Source: Eubacterium sp. AF16-48 (lineage in GTDB: Bacteria > Bacillota > Clostridia > Lachnospirales > Lachnospiraceae). From it: a stretch of 64,000 nt of DNA. Below, one piece after another: positions 1 to 7,568 of this stretch. The position numbers and the translations under genes are program-made. Numbering within the stretch: the stretch's first letter is position 1; each line of letters starts with the position of its first letter. The stretch spans positions 310,001-374,000 of the forward strand of contig NZ_QUHB01000001.1 in assembly GCF_003479405.1 (NCBI RefSeq). The letters run 5' to 3'. The notes below the pieces were generated by a model, which ran no database searches, was not told the origin of the DNA, and saw only the letters and a program-made list of their open reading frames with translations.

Positions 1-219
1 TTTAATGCTGGCAAATATCGGTTCCGGAATATCAACGGATATAACATCACCTAATTTAAGTTTATAATTAGATTTACATTCCCGGCCATTCACTAAAATA
101 TTTTTATCATCTATAAGTTTTTGTACATATGACCTGGAAGTATCCTGTAGTGCCTTGCCTAAAAACTTATCAATTCTCTTTCCCTGGGTCTCTTCATTGA
201 TGCATATCTTTTCACACAT
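1..219 (-). CDS. RluA-family pseudouridine synthase, N-terminal part (runs off the window)
   Basis: Only the first 73 codons are present and the frame is open to base 1. The N-terminus is an S4 RNA-binding domain: a KRIDKFLGKAL start, the helix SRSYVQKLIDD, then ILVNGR and LKLGDVISVDIPEP, which is how RluD-type enzymes begin before the catalytic domain. Such enzymes convert uridines of 23S rRNA to pseudouridine. The ATG at 219 has a GGAG ribosome site about 8 bases upstream. It lies just downstream of lspA, the usual lspA-rluD order in Firmicutes. The catalytic aspartate is outside the window, so the specificity (RluD or another RluA paralogue) cannot be told. Confidence 0.85.
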   Translation of the reverse strand, partial: MCEKICINEETQGKRIDKFLGKALQDTSRSYVQKLIDDKNILVNGRECKSNYKLKLGDVISVDIPEPIFASIK

Positions 220-231
220 TATCTGCTTCTC

Positions 232-771
232 CTATCTGCTGTCATTTCTTTTTAAAGAAATAATATTGTTAAAATCATCTTCGCTTATAATAAAAGCGCA
301 CATAACAATAATAATGAAACATGAAACTGTAACATAAATATCTGCAACATTAAATATTGGGAAATTAATCAGCTTAAAATATATAAAATCTATTACATAC
401 TGGTGTAAAACGCGGTCAATCAAATTGCCAACCGCCCCTGCCATAAGTGTTGCAAAAACATAATTTAGAGCCACAAGTTTTGTGCTTTTATCAGATCGCA
501 TTAATCTGAAAATATTTGACATAATTTTTACAATAAATGCAATTGCCACTAAAGTAAAAATTACAAATAAAAAAGTCTTTCCAGACAACATTCCCCATGC
601 TGCACCTGTATTTCCACCATCCAAATAATGAAAACACAAAACATCTTTAATTATATTAAATTCATTTTTGCCTTTTAAGCTGATTGCAGCCCAATACTTG
701 GTTATCTGGTCGAATATAATCAAAATCATCTCAAATAAGGCAATTTTAAGCCAGTATTTATATTTGTTCAT
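232..771 (-). CDS. lspA: Lipoprotein signal peptidase (signal peptidase II)
   Basis: Membrane aspartyl protease that cleaves the signal peptide from diacylated prolipoproteins. The 179-residue protein has four hydrophobic segments. The conserved blocks are visible: D21 in the first helix region, GNTGAAWG around N54, GNLIDR with D119, and FNVADIY with D144; D119 and D144 are the expected catalytic pair. Length is normal to slightly long. It follows the YlmH-like gene and precedes an RluA-type synthase, the standard Firmicutes division-cluster tail. The ATG is preceded by AAAGGA about 10 bases upstream. Confidence 0.95.
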   Translation of the reverse strand: MNKYKYWLKIALFEMILIIFDQITKYWAAISLKGKNEFNIIKDVLCFHYLDGGNTGAAWGMLSGKTFLFVIFTLVAIAFIVKIMSNIFRLMRSDKSTKLVALNYVFATLMAGAVGNLIDRVLHQYVIDFIYFKLINFPIFNVADIYVTVSCFIIIVMCAFIISEDDFNNIISLKRNDSR

Positions 772-810
772 TGCTGAAACGTCCTTTCAATTTAATCTGA
801 AAATATAATT

Positions 811-1569
811 TTAAACATAAAGGTCTATGGATATAAGATTTCTTCCTTTTTTAGTTTCCTTTAACACCCTGTTGAAAACGAAACGGCCTAACCCTCTTAC
901 GGAAATAATATCATTTTCCTTAATACTGTAACCGTTAGATGTTATTAATTTTCCATTAACAAACACCTTGCCGTTTTCGATATAGACAATAATACTGTTT
1001 CTGGACATATTAAAAGCCGTGGATATAACGCTGTCTAGCCTTACATTGGAAATGGTACCTGTTATATTCTTTAATGTAGGTTTAATATCCACGCTGTTAT
1101 TAACCGGTAAAACCTCATTATCAATAAAAGTATGTTTGACCTTTGTGAGATTCTCACTTATATATTCTGCAATATCTGACATACAGTAAATATATGCAAT
1201 GTTATCCTTTATAAAAATATCACCTATTTTACTTCTTACAATTCCTAAATTTAAAATAGCACCTAAATAATCCCTGTGAGTAAGATTGTCAGCATATTTG
1301 GAATTCTTTGGTGCAATTTTTATTATGGAAACTGGAATTTCCTCCTGATAATATATCTCCATTGGAGAAAATATGGCAATTTTTCTTTCTGCATAATTAT
1401 TACCCCCTGTAAGGTTAATTCTAACAGGAGGTAATTTATTTTTCACTGATTCTAATATATTTATTTCATTTATGTTTAAAAACTCGGTGTTGGTATATAT
1501 ATTTCTATTAAATGCCACATCTGCAAGCTCATTAAACCTGTTTATTAGAAAATGTTCTTCTTTATTCAA
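811..1569 (-). CDS. ylmH: YlmH-like S4-domain RNA-binding protein
   Basis: 252 residues. The N-terminal two-thirds is the YlmH catalytic-like fold and the last 80 residues form an S4 RNA-binding domain (LDSVISTAFNMSR, VFVNGKLI, ENDIISVRGLGRF). The family lies next to sepF and acts in division or ribosome rescue (RqcP-related S4 proteins); the exact role here is inferred from family and context. The start codon is TTG, two bases after the sepF stop, with GGTGA inside the end of sepF as ribosome site, so translation is probably coupled to sepF. Confidence 0.85.
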   Translation of the reverse strand: MNKEEHFLINRFNELADVAFNRNIYTNTEFLNINEINILESVKNKLPPVRINLTGGNNYAERKIAIFSPMEIYYQEEIPVSIIKIAPKNSKYADNLTHRDYLGAILNLGIVRSKIGDIFIKDNIAYIYCMSDIAEYISENLTKVKHTFIDNEVLPVNNSVDIKPTLKNITGTISNVRLDSVISTAFNMSRNSIIVYIENGKVFVNGKLITSNGYSIKENDIISVRGLGRFVFNRVLKETKKGRNLISIDLYV

Positions 1570-1571
1570 AT

Positions 1572-2165
1572 CTATTCACCGTAATAACTTCTCCTGGATT
1601 CATAGGATGCTGAATTGTAATCACTAGTTCTGTCACTGATACTGTCTGCGAAATCCCCTGTAATGTCAACAGAGCTTGGAGTTACTAAATATATGTACCC
1701 ACTAATCTTTTGAAGATTTCCTCTTATGGCATAACATCCGCCACTGACAGAATCAACTATACGCTGTGCCAGTTCTAAACGCATTCCTTCTAAGTTAAGT
1801 ACCACTGACTTTCCATCTAATAATGTATCGATAATATCCTTTGTTTCCTCATAAGCTGTCGGCTTAATAACACATACTTCCATATCACTGTTACTTCTCA
1901 TTGGTACTACCTTGCTGCTTCTTGTACTTCTTCCACTATTTCTTGCGGAAGATGTTGAACGGGTAGTTCTTGTTCTTGAAGGTGTAGGTGACGGTGCTGA
2001 TTCAAAGTCATCATCCCTTACCACTCTTTCACGTTTTTTCTTTACTACCGGCTCTGCTTCCTCTGCATTATCCTCTTCGTAATCATCATAGAAATCATCA
2101 TCGTAATCATCTTCATAATCCACGGTGAAAATATTTTTAAATTTATCCCCAAATTTTGACATCAT
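1572..2165 (-). CDS. sepF: Cell division protein SepF
   Basis: Membrane-binding partner of FtsZ that helps align Z-ring filaments. The 197-residue protein has the family layout: a short amphipathic N-terminus (KFGDKFKNIF), a long acidic then Arg/Ser-rich linker (about residues 15-90), and the globular SepF domain from about residue 95 (VCVIKPTAYEETKDIIDTLL, then VVLNLEGM, GGCYAIRGNLQKI). Two ATG codons stand in tandem; the second (2162) is better spaced from the AGGAGA site and may be the true start. Its neighbours YggS and YlmH are typical of the ylm cluster. Confidence 0.93.
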   Translation of the reverse strand: MMSKFGDKFKNIFTVDYEDDYDDDFYDDYEEDNAEEAEPVVKKKRERVVRDDDFESAPSPTPSRTRTTRSTSSARNSGRSTRSSKVVPMRSNSDMEVCVIKPTAYEETKDIIDTLLDGKSVVLNLEGMRLELAQRIVDSVSGGCYAIRGNLQKISGYIYLVTPSSVDITGDFADSISDRTSDYNSASYESRRSYYGE

Positions 2166-2189
2166 TCTCTCCTATATCTATCATTAAAT

Positions 2190-2882
2190 TTATATATTAT
2201 AATTTCTCTCACCAAATATTCCGGTTCCAACTCTAACCATGGTAGCACCTTCTTCCACAGCCACCATATAGTCACCTGTCATTCCCATTGAAAGAACATC
2301 CATACTAACATTATCAATGTTTTTATCTCTTATGTCAACTGATAATTTCTTAATTTCCCTAAAGTATTCTCTGTTACTTTCAGGATCCTCCGTATATGGT
2401 GCAATTGTCATAAGCCCTTTAATTCTTACATGTTCAAATTTTGCAATTTTTCTTATAAGTTCTTCTGTCTCCTTTGCATTTATGCCAAATTTGCTTTCCT
2501 CCTGAGCTATATTTACTTCCACTAATATATCACAAACCTGATTATGTTTAGCAAACTCTTTTTCAATCTGTTCTGCTAATCTTAAAGAATCAACAGAGTG
2601 AACAAGATACGTTTTACCAACTAAATATTTAACTTTATTTCTCTGTAAATGACCTATCATGTGCCATCTGATATTTTTCGGTAAAACATCATATTTATCG
2701 CATAATTCCTGGACCTTATTTTCCCCGTAATCTAATGTCCCTGACAAAAGAGCTTCTTCTATGGCAGAAACCGGTTTGGTTTTACTTACTGCAATAAGGG
2801 TTACCTCTTCAGGATTTCTTCCTGCCTTTTCACATGCCTTAACAATATTTTCTCTTACCTTGCTGATATTTTCATTTATCAT
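2190..2882 (-). CDS. yggS: YggS/PLPBP-family pyridoxal phosphate homeostasis protein
   Basis: Single-domain PLP-binding protein of the YggS/YlmE/PROSC family, which has no known catalytic activity and buffers PLP supply. The PLP lysine is in the AVSKTKP motif (K34). Other family blocks are ENKVQE, RWHMIGHLQRNK, SVDSLRLA, and LSMGMTGDY near the C-terminus, where the phosphate of PLP is held. The length of 230 residues is normal. It is encoded directly upstream of sepF, as in the ylmEFGH region of Bacillus. Ribosome site AAAGGTGA. Confidence 0.93.
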   Translation of the reverse strand: MINENISKVRENIVKACEKAGRNPEEVTLIAVSKTKPVSAIEEALLSGTLDYGENKVQELCDKYDVLPKNIRWHMIGHLQRNKVKYLVGKTYLVHSVDSLRLAEQIEKEFAKHNQVCDILVEVNIAQEESKFGINAKETEELIRKIAKFEHVRIKGLMTIAPYTEDPESNREYFREIKKLSVDIRDKNIDNVSMDVLSMGMTGDYMVAVEEGATMVRVGTGIFGERNYNI

Positions 2883-2905
2883 TTCTTTTCACCTTCCTGT
2901 TATAT

Positions 2906-4324
2906 CTATTGGTAAATAACCTGATTTTCCGTCACCTTAGATGCATCTAATACAATCCGGTCATAAATCTTCAGGCTATAATCCATAATCTTAATAATGT
3001 TATATTCATCTGTGCTGTCTAAAATAGATACCACGGTAAAAACAGTATAACCATTGTTTATATTATAGGCACCCATAAACTTTCTGGTATGACCTATAAC
3101 ATATGTTTCGTGGGAGTCAGGCTTCGTAATAACTTCTCCGTCATTAAAATACAACCTGGATACATAATAATTCTCATCATCTGCATATGCAATAGGAGGA
3201 TAATATATCTTAGATTCTCCCTTGTTTCTGTCACTGCTTTGAACGTTAAAGCCTACATTATTGTCATTCTTTCCCTTTGTACTGTATTTTGCCGGAATAA
3301 CATACAAATCATTTGATACGATAGATGACTTTGGCACCTTATATCCGTTTTTTGGAGTATTGACAATTTCAATATCAATATATCTGTCTGTAGCATATCT
3401 AACAACATATTTTGAAAGAGTAATTACTCCATAATATTTTTTATCAGTGCCTCTGACTACCTTGATGTTGGCAGTGGTATTTAAACCGTCTTTTAAAAAT
3501 TTTATTTTTATATTGGCATAATCAGACTTTCTTTCCTTTGCCTCTTTTTTGTATTCACGGGCAGTCTTTTTAGTCAACTGAACTGCTATGCTCCATTCAT
3601 CGGAATTGATGGTTTTGTAAACCGGTGCGCCTTTTTCTATTTTATCTCCTGACGAAAATAAAGCTGAATTATATAATGATTTATCAAACATTGATGCCTT
3701 TAGTTTTTTTGACGTTAACGTTTCAAAATCATCAACCCTGTAAAGAACAATTCCTGTAGCAGCTGACTTTTCTATGGCAAAATTTCCACCGTTTTTCTTT
3801 GCTAACTGTTGTAACGAGTTCATATTAAGCAAGTCCACAATGGAACCCTTTAATGTACTTTTAAAATCATAAACATCAGAAAAATCCATGTCGTCATAAT
3901 TGTTGCTATAATCATACAGCAAATTGGAAATCGTCTGCATGTTTTCATCTGTCATATTAGAGTAATCCTCTCCTGCCTTTGACAGTAGCTGATTTAAATT
4001 TCCTGTGGAATCAATACTATACAAGGTGGAATTTTTTGAAACACGGGAGCCTTCCCTGATAAAATAATCAACATAACCTGTCTGATTAGCATATTCAATT
4101 ATTTCATTTCTCATTGCTATACCAACGTAGGAAGTGTTAATTCCCTTTGCATTTGACCCTGTAACAACCTCATAATATTTTGTTTTTTCTGTTGTAAAGT
4201 AAATAACAGCATTTATCAATATGTAAACAAGTATAAGACCAAATACAACTATTCCTATATTTATGCTAATAGGTGAGTTAAATTTAACTACCTTTTTTTT
4301 TCTTTTTCTTTTTTGCTTTTCCAT
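2906..4324 (-). CDS. HlyD-like membrane-anchored protein of the sepF cluster
   Basis: 472 residues. A Lys/Arg-rich cytoplasmic N-terminus is followed by one transmembrane helix (about residues 25-47) and a large exterior part. The region after the helix (GYVDYFIREGSRVSKNSTLYSID) resembles the lipoyl/biotinyl hairpin of HlyD-type adaptors, and a later segment (VPKSSIVSNDLYVIPA) resembles the strand where such adaptors often end. No transporter lies next to it, so an efflux role is not supported; a division- or envelope-linked role is only suggested by its place first in the yggS-sepF-ylmH-lspA transcript. The start is the ATG at 4324, behind AGGAGA; an upstream in-frame start lacks a ribosome site. 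Confidence 0.65.
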   Translation of the reverse strand: MEKQKRKRKKKVVKFNSPISINIGIVVFGLILVYILINAVIYFTTEKTKYYEVVTGSNAKGINTSYVGIAMRNEIIEYANQTGYVDYFIREGSRVSKNSTLYSIDSTGNLNQLLSKAGEDYSNMTDENMQTISNLLYDYSNNYDDMDFSDVYDFKSTLKGSIVDLLNMNSLQQLAKKNGGNFAIEKSAATGIVLYRVDDFETLTSKKLKASMFDKSLYNSALFSSGDKIEKGAPVYKTINSDEWSIAVQLTKKTAREYKKEAKERKSDYANIKIKFLKDGLNTTANIKVVRGTDKKYYGVITLSKYVVRYATDRYIDIEIVNTPKNGYKVPKSSIVSNDLYVIPAKYSTKGKNDNNVGFNVQSSDRNKGESKIYYPPIAYADDENYYVSRLYFNDGEVITKPDSHETYVIGHTRKFMGAYNINNGYTVFTVVSILDSTDEYNIIKIMDYSLKIYDRIVLDASKVTENQVIYQ

Positions 4325-4350
4325 TATGTTTCTCCTAAAATTCAACTTTC

Positions 4351-4379
4351 ATTATCTAATATTCTTATTACTAAGTCAA
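4351..4379 (-). promoter_or_regulatory. Sigma-A-type promoter of the HlyD-like/yggS/sepF operon
   Basis: On the minus strand a -35 box TTGACT (4374-4379) and a -10 box GATAAT (4351-4356) are separated by 17 bases. Transcription would begin about 20 bases before the gene starting at 4324. Each box differs from consensus at one position. Confidence 0.7.
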
Positions 4380-4456
4380 TATTTTAAAACATTTTTAAAT
4401 GTATTATTTTTTTTATTTTGGAAAAAATAATAGCAGTCATTAAAGGAGGTAAATAC

Positions 4457-4672
4457 ATGAAATCTAAAGGTTTTGATTATTTTGTACTGACACTTGTTAT
4501 TATCGGTGCCATTAACTGGGGACTAATCGGCTTTTTTAAGTTTGACCTTGTAGCTTTTCTCTTTGGTCAGATGACATGGCTTTCAAGAATTGTATATGCC
4601 ATAGTTGGAATATCCGGCTTGTATACCATTAGTCTTTTTGGCAGAGTATGCTCTTTTGGCGAAAACAGATAA
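4457..4672 (+). CDS. DUF378 (YuzA-like) small membrane protein
   Basis: 71 residues with two hydrophobic helices: FDYFVLTLVIIGAINWGLIG and a second around LSRIVYAIVGISGLYTISLF. The motif AINWGLIGFFKFDLVA is the signature of DUF378. Function unknown. The ATG at 4457 follows a very strong AAAGGAGGT site (4442-4450), so the longer frame beginning at 4418 is not used. It is the only plus-strand gene I can support in the window, is divergent from the HlyD-like gene, and ends at a terminator shared with mgsA. Confidence 0.85.
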   Translation: MKSKGFDYFVLTLVIIGAINWGLIGFFKFDLVAFLFGQMTWLSRIVYAIVGISGLYTISLFGRVCSFGENR

Positions 4673-4725
4673 TATTTCTTAAGTGTTTTAAACATACTTT
4701 ATAAGCTTATAAGACAAACAGTAAT

Positions 4726-4772
4726 AAAACATCCATATACTATAGTTTAAATCTATAATATATGGATGTTTT
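4726..4772. terminator. Bidirectional intrinsic terminator between the DUF378 gene and mgsA
   Basis: A perfect 14-base inverted repeat (4726-4739 with 4759-4772) has arms beginning AAAACATCC and ending GGATGTTTT. An inner TATAG/CTATA pair extends the stem. A/T runs on both outer sides give a U tail in either direction, fitting the convergent genes on each side. Confidence 0.85.
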
Positions 4773-4785
4773 ATTTAAATATTTA

Positions 4786-5184
4786 CTAATTTTTGTAAAT
4801 TTCACGCCACTCTAAATCTCCTCTGTTAAGTGATTTAATCAGTAGCTCTGCAGTTGCAATATTTGTTGCTAAAGGAATATTATGCATATCACACAGTCTG
4901 ACTGCCTTGTGAATATCAGGCTCATGTGATTTTGGGTTAAAAGGATCACGAAGAAAAATAAGCAAATCCAAATCGTTCTGCTCTATCTGGGAGCACATTT
5001 GCTGTTCTCCTCCTAAGTGACCTGCTAAATATTTATAAACTGATAAGTTGGCAGCTTCCTCAATAAGTCTGCCTGTAGTTCCTGTGGCAAACAATGAGTG
5101 CTGACATAAAATTCCTCTATACGCAATACAAAAATTCTGCATTAATTTCTTTTTTGAATCATGTGCTATTAATCCGATGTTCAT
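4786..5184 (-). CDS. mgsA: Methylglyoxal synthase
   Basis: Converts dihydroxyacetone phosphate to methylglyoxal and phosphate, bypassing lower glycolysis when phosphate is limiting. 132 residues. Family blocks are IGLIAHDSKK at the N-terminus, LFATGTTG (phosphate binding), LAGHLGGEQQ, LIFLRDPFNPKSHEPD with the catalytic aspartate region, and MHNIPLATNIATAE with the conserved histidine. The start is the ATG at 5184, five bases after GGAGG; a longer start at 5196 would put its ATG on that site. It sits 104 bases after rodA at the end of the cell-shape cluster, a common Clostridia arrangement without an obvious functional reason. Confidence 0.95.
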   Translation of the reverse strand: MNIGLIAHDSKKKLMQNFCIAYRGILCQHSLFATGTTGRLIEEAANLSVYKYLAGHLGGEQQMCSQIEQNDLDLLIFLRDPFNPKSHEPDIHKAVRLCDMHNIPLATNIATAELLIKSLNRGDLEWREIYKN

Positions 5185-5288
5185 ATTATCCTCCATTCCA
5201 TAAGAATAGTATACCTAAATATTTCCAAAACTTCCACAAAAATTATGTTAAATTTAAAATTTTTCAAAAAAATTTGTTTATTTGATTC

Positions 5289-6437
5289 TTAAACTCTTGC
5301 TTTCGTCCGTTGTAATCCAATATTTAGAACTATTCCCACACCAATATACATACTAAGAAGCGATGTAAGACCATAACTTACAAAAGGCAGGGTCACACCT
5401 GTATTAGGCAATAAGAATGTAGCAACTGCAATATTTACAAAGGATTGAATTGCAGTCAACACCCCAAATCCGAAACAAAACAGTTTTCCGGAAAACGTGG
5501 GGGCTCTGGAGCCTGTTATAAAACACTCAAGAACAATCATAAATAACAAAAGAATTACTGCAGCCGCTCCAACAAATCCCAGCTCTTCACCTACTATTGT
5601 AAAAATAAAGTCTGTATGGGACTCTGAAAGGAGTTTACCGTTTTTAACTGATGTTACCGTATTATTATATAATCCCTTTCCTGTTAAACCACCTGAACCA
5701 ATTGCCAAAAGGGAATTTTCCTGCTGATATCGTATCTTTTTGGCTGTTTCATTATCGTCCTGGAAGAAACCTACAATACGGTTATACTGATATTCACTTA
5801 ATATTTTCTTTCCTGTATCCGGCTGAACAACAAAATATCCGAAAATACAAAATACCGGTATTGCAATTACAATAACTGCAGTTACAATTTTATGGTTAAT
5901 TCCTGATAAAAACAATATAGCTGCCATGGTTACTGCTATTACAATAGTTGTTGATAAGTCGGGCTGTGCCAATATAAGTACCATTGGAGCGCCTAAAAAC
6001 AAAACTGCACCACCTAATGTTTTAAAGGTATCAAGGGTTTCACGCCTTTTATAAAGGTACGTGGCAATAAATATTATTAAAAATATTTTTGTAATTTCCG
6101 ACGGCTGAAACTCTGTAAAGCCTAAATTAATCCATCTTTTAGCACCTTTATTTACAGTACCAACTGCCAGTACCAAAAGAAGCAGGATACATGTAACAAG
6201 GTATATGGCCCAGTAAAACTTGAAAATTAATTTATAGCTAATAAATGATAATACCAAAATCGCTATTAATCCCAGCGCCAGACCTACTATCTGTTTAGTT
6301 TGAAAATTCTCCCCTTCAGTAGCACTACCTATACATAAAATTCCAATGACTGTAATAGAAATAACATATATAAGTAATCTAAAATTAAAATTAGATAATT
6401 TGTAACTTTTTATTGTATTTCGTATTTTTCTAAACAT
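5289..6437 (-). CDS. rodA: RodA-type SEDS peptidoglycan glycosyltransferase
   Basis: Polytopic SEDS-family enzyme that polymerises lipid II with its partner class B penicillin-binding protein. About 382 residues, ten or so hydrophobic helices. SEDS blocks visible: KGAKRWINLGFTEFQPSE, a long exterior loop containing SLLAIGSGGLTGKG and ESHTDFIFTIVGEE with the conserved acidic residues, and LPNTGVTLPFVSYG near the end. The mreBCD-PBP2 neighbours mark it as RodA (elongation) rather than FtsW or SpoVE. The ATG at 6437 is chosen because GAGG lies 9 bases upstream; the TTG five codons earlier overlaps that site. Confidence 0.92.
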   Translation of the reverse strand: MFRKIRNTIKSYKLSNFNFRLLIYVISITVIGILCIGSATEGENFQTKQIVGLALGLIAILVLSFISYKLIFKFYWAIYLVTCILLLLVLAVGTVNKGAKRWINLGFTEFQPSEITKIFLIIFIATYLYKRRETLDTFKTLGGAVLFLGAPMVLILAQPDLSTTIVIAVTMAAILFLSGINHKIVTAVIVIAIPVFCIFGYFVVQPDTGKKILSEYQYNRIVGFFQDDNETAKKIRYQQENSLLAIGSGGLTGKGLYNNTVTSVKNGKLLSESHTDFIFTIVGEELGFVGAAAVILLLFMIVLECFITGSRAPTFSGKLFCFGFGVLTAIQSFVNIAVATFLLPNTGVTLPFVSYGLTSLLSMYIGVGIVLNIGLQRTKARV

Positions 6438-6461
6438 TAACTGTAACCTCAATTATAATTG

Positions 6462-6707
6462 TTAAATTTTAATTTCCTTAATTGGTATATTAGCCATAAG
6501 ACACGGTCCTTTTTCATGCTGTATCTCTATATGGCAGTTTTCTACATCGATGTCTATGTACTTTGTTATTACTTTTATTATATCATTCTTAATAGCCTCT
6601 GTGGTATCAGGATTACATCCTAATCTGTCAGTAACTAATAAAATCTGTAGTCTCTCTCTTGCAACTTTGCCTGAACGTTTTCTATAGAATAACCTACTAA
6701 AAATCAT
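6462..6707 (-). CDS. minE: Cell division topological specificity factor MinE
   Basis: 81 residues, the usual MinE size. The N-terminal part (RSGKVARERLQILLVTDR) matches the MinD-binding, membrane-sensing region, followed by the dimerisation domain (EAIKNDIIKVITKYIDID, then HIEIQHE). MinE stimulates the MinD ATPase and drives Min oscillation. The ATG overlaps the minD stop by four bases, with a GGGGGGAG ribosome site inside minD, so the two are translationally coupled. No minC is present beside them. Confidence 0.93.
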   Translation of the reverse strand: MIFSRLFYRKRSGKVARERLQILLVTDRLGCNPDTTEAIKNDIIKVITKYIDIDVENCHIEIQHEKGPCLMANIPIKEIKI

Positions 6708-7501
6708 CTGGACTCCCCCCTGCTAAAAATATTTCTGATAAACCAAAAAGAAATTCTGCTTTCTGTTTTATCTTCTGTTCCTCTTACTCCACAGAGTTTT
6801 TCAGCAATTTTTGTTATGGACTTTCCTGAAACCGTGTTTAAGTCAACCACAGCCTCACCTCTGTTTGTGGCAATAACAACATTTATGTCATCATTTACAC
6901 ATCCGATAATTTCAGTACCTAATATATCCACCACATCTTCACTGGACATCATATCTCCACGTCTGATAAGCTCCGGACGTAATTTATTTACCAAAAGATA
7001 TATAGGCTCAATTCCATCTTTTTCCAAAAGTCCGATAATACGGTCTGCATCCCTTATGGATGAAACCTCCGGGGTAGTAACTACAATAGCCTTTGTAGCG
7101 CCTGCTATGGCATTCTTAAAGCCCTGTTCAATTCCTGCGGGGCAGTCGATAATAACATAGTCAAACTCTTCCTTTAAACAGGCTGTAAGCTCTATCATCT
7201 GCTCCCTTGTAACTGCATCCTTGTCCCTTGACTGGGCACTGGGCAGCAGATAAAGATTGCTATGTTTTCTGTCCTTTATTATTGCCTGTTTCAGCCTGCA
7301 ATTGCCTTCAATAACGTCTACGAGATTGTATACAATGTAATTTTCAAGTCCCATAACAACATCTAGATTTCTAAGTCCAATGTCTGTATCAATGGCTAAA
7401 ACACTGTTCCCCATTTTTGCCAGGGCAATACTTAAATTTGCGGTAATTGTTGTTTTTCCAACACCGCCTTTACCTGATGTAACAACTATTACTTCTCCCA
7501 T
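6704..7501 (-). CDS. minD: Septum site-determining ATPase MinD
   Basis: ParA/MinD-family ATPase that dimerises on the membrane with ATP and places the division site. The deviant Walker A is KGGVGKTT at residues 11-18; LAIDTDIGLRNLDVVMG follows, and the Walker B region is DYVIIDCPAGIEQG. The C-terminal SFWFIRNIFSRG has the amphipathic character of the MinD membrane-targeting helix. 265 residues, normal length. AGGAGG ribosome site. It lies between PBP2 and minE; in relatives minC is usually directly before minD, but only 67 bases separate minD from PBP2 here. Confidence 0.96.
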   Translation of the reverse strand: MGEVIVVTSGKGGVGKTTITANLSIALAKMGNSVLAIDTDIGLRNLDVVMGLENYIVYNLVDVIEGNCRLKQAIIKDRKHSNLYLLPSAQSRDKDAVTREQMIELTACLKEEFDYVIIDCPAGIEQGFKNAIAGATKAIVVTTPEVSSIRDADRIIGLLEKDGIEPIYLLVNKLRPELIRRGDMMSSEDVVDILGTEIIGCVNDDINVVIATNRGEAVVDLNTVSGKSITKIAEKLCGVRGTEDKTESRISFWFIRNIFSRGESR

Positions 7502-7568
7502 TTCTTCCTCCTAAAATAAAATAATATACTATCTTTTGTATTTTATTCAGGAGTCATAACCTAGGCTT

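Noticed and set aside
4401..4440. Plus-strand promoter for the DUF378 gene
   Set aside because: The region is nearly all A/T; no -35/-10 pair stood out above background, so none is listed.
6816..7160. Plus-strand frame of 114 codons opposite minD
   Set aside because: Shadow of minD; no initiation signals.
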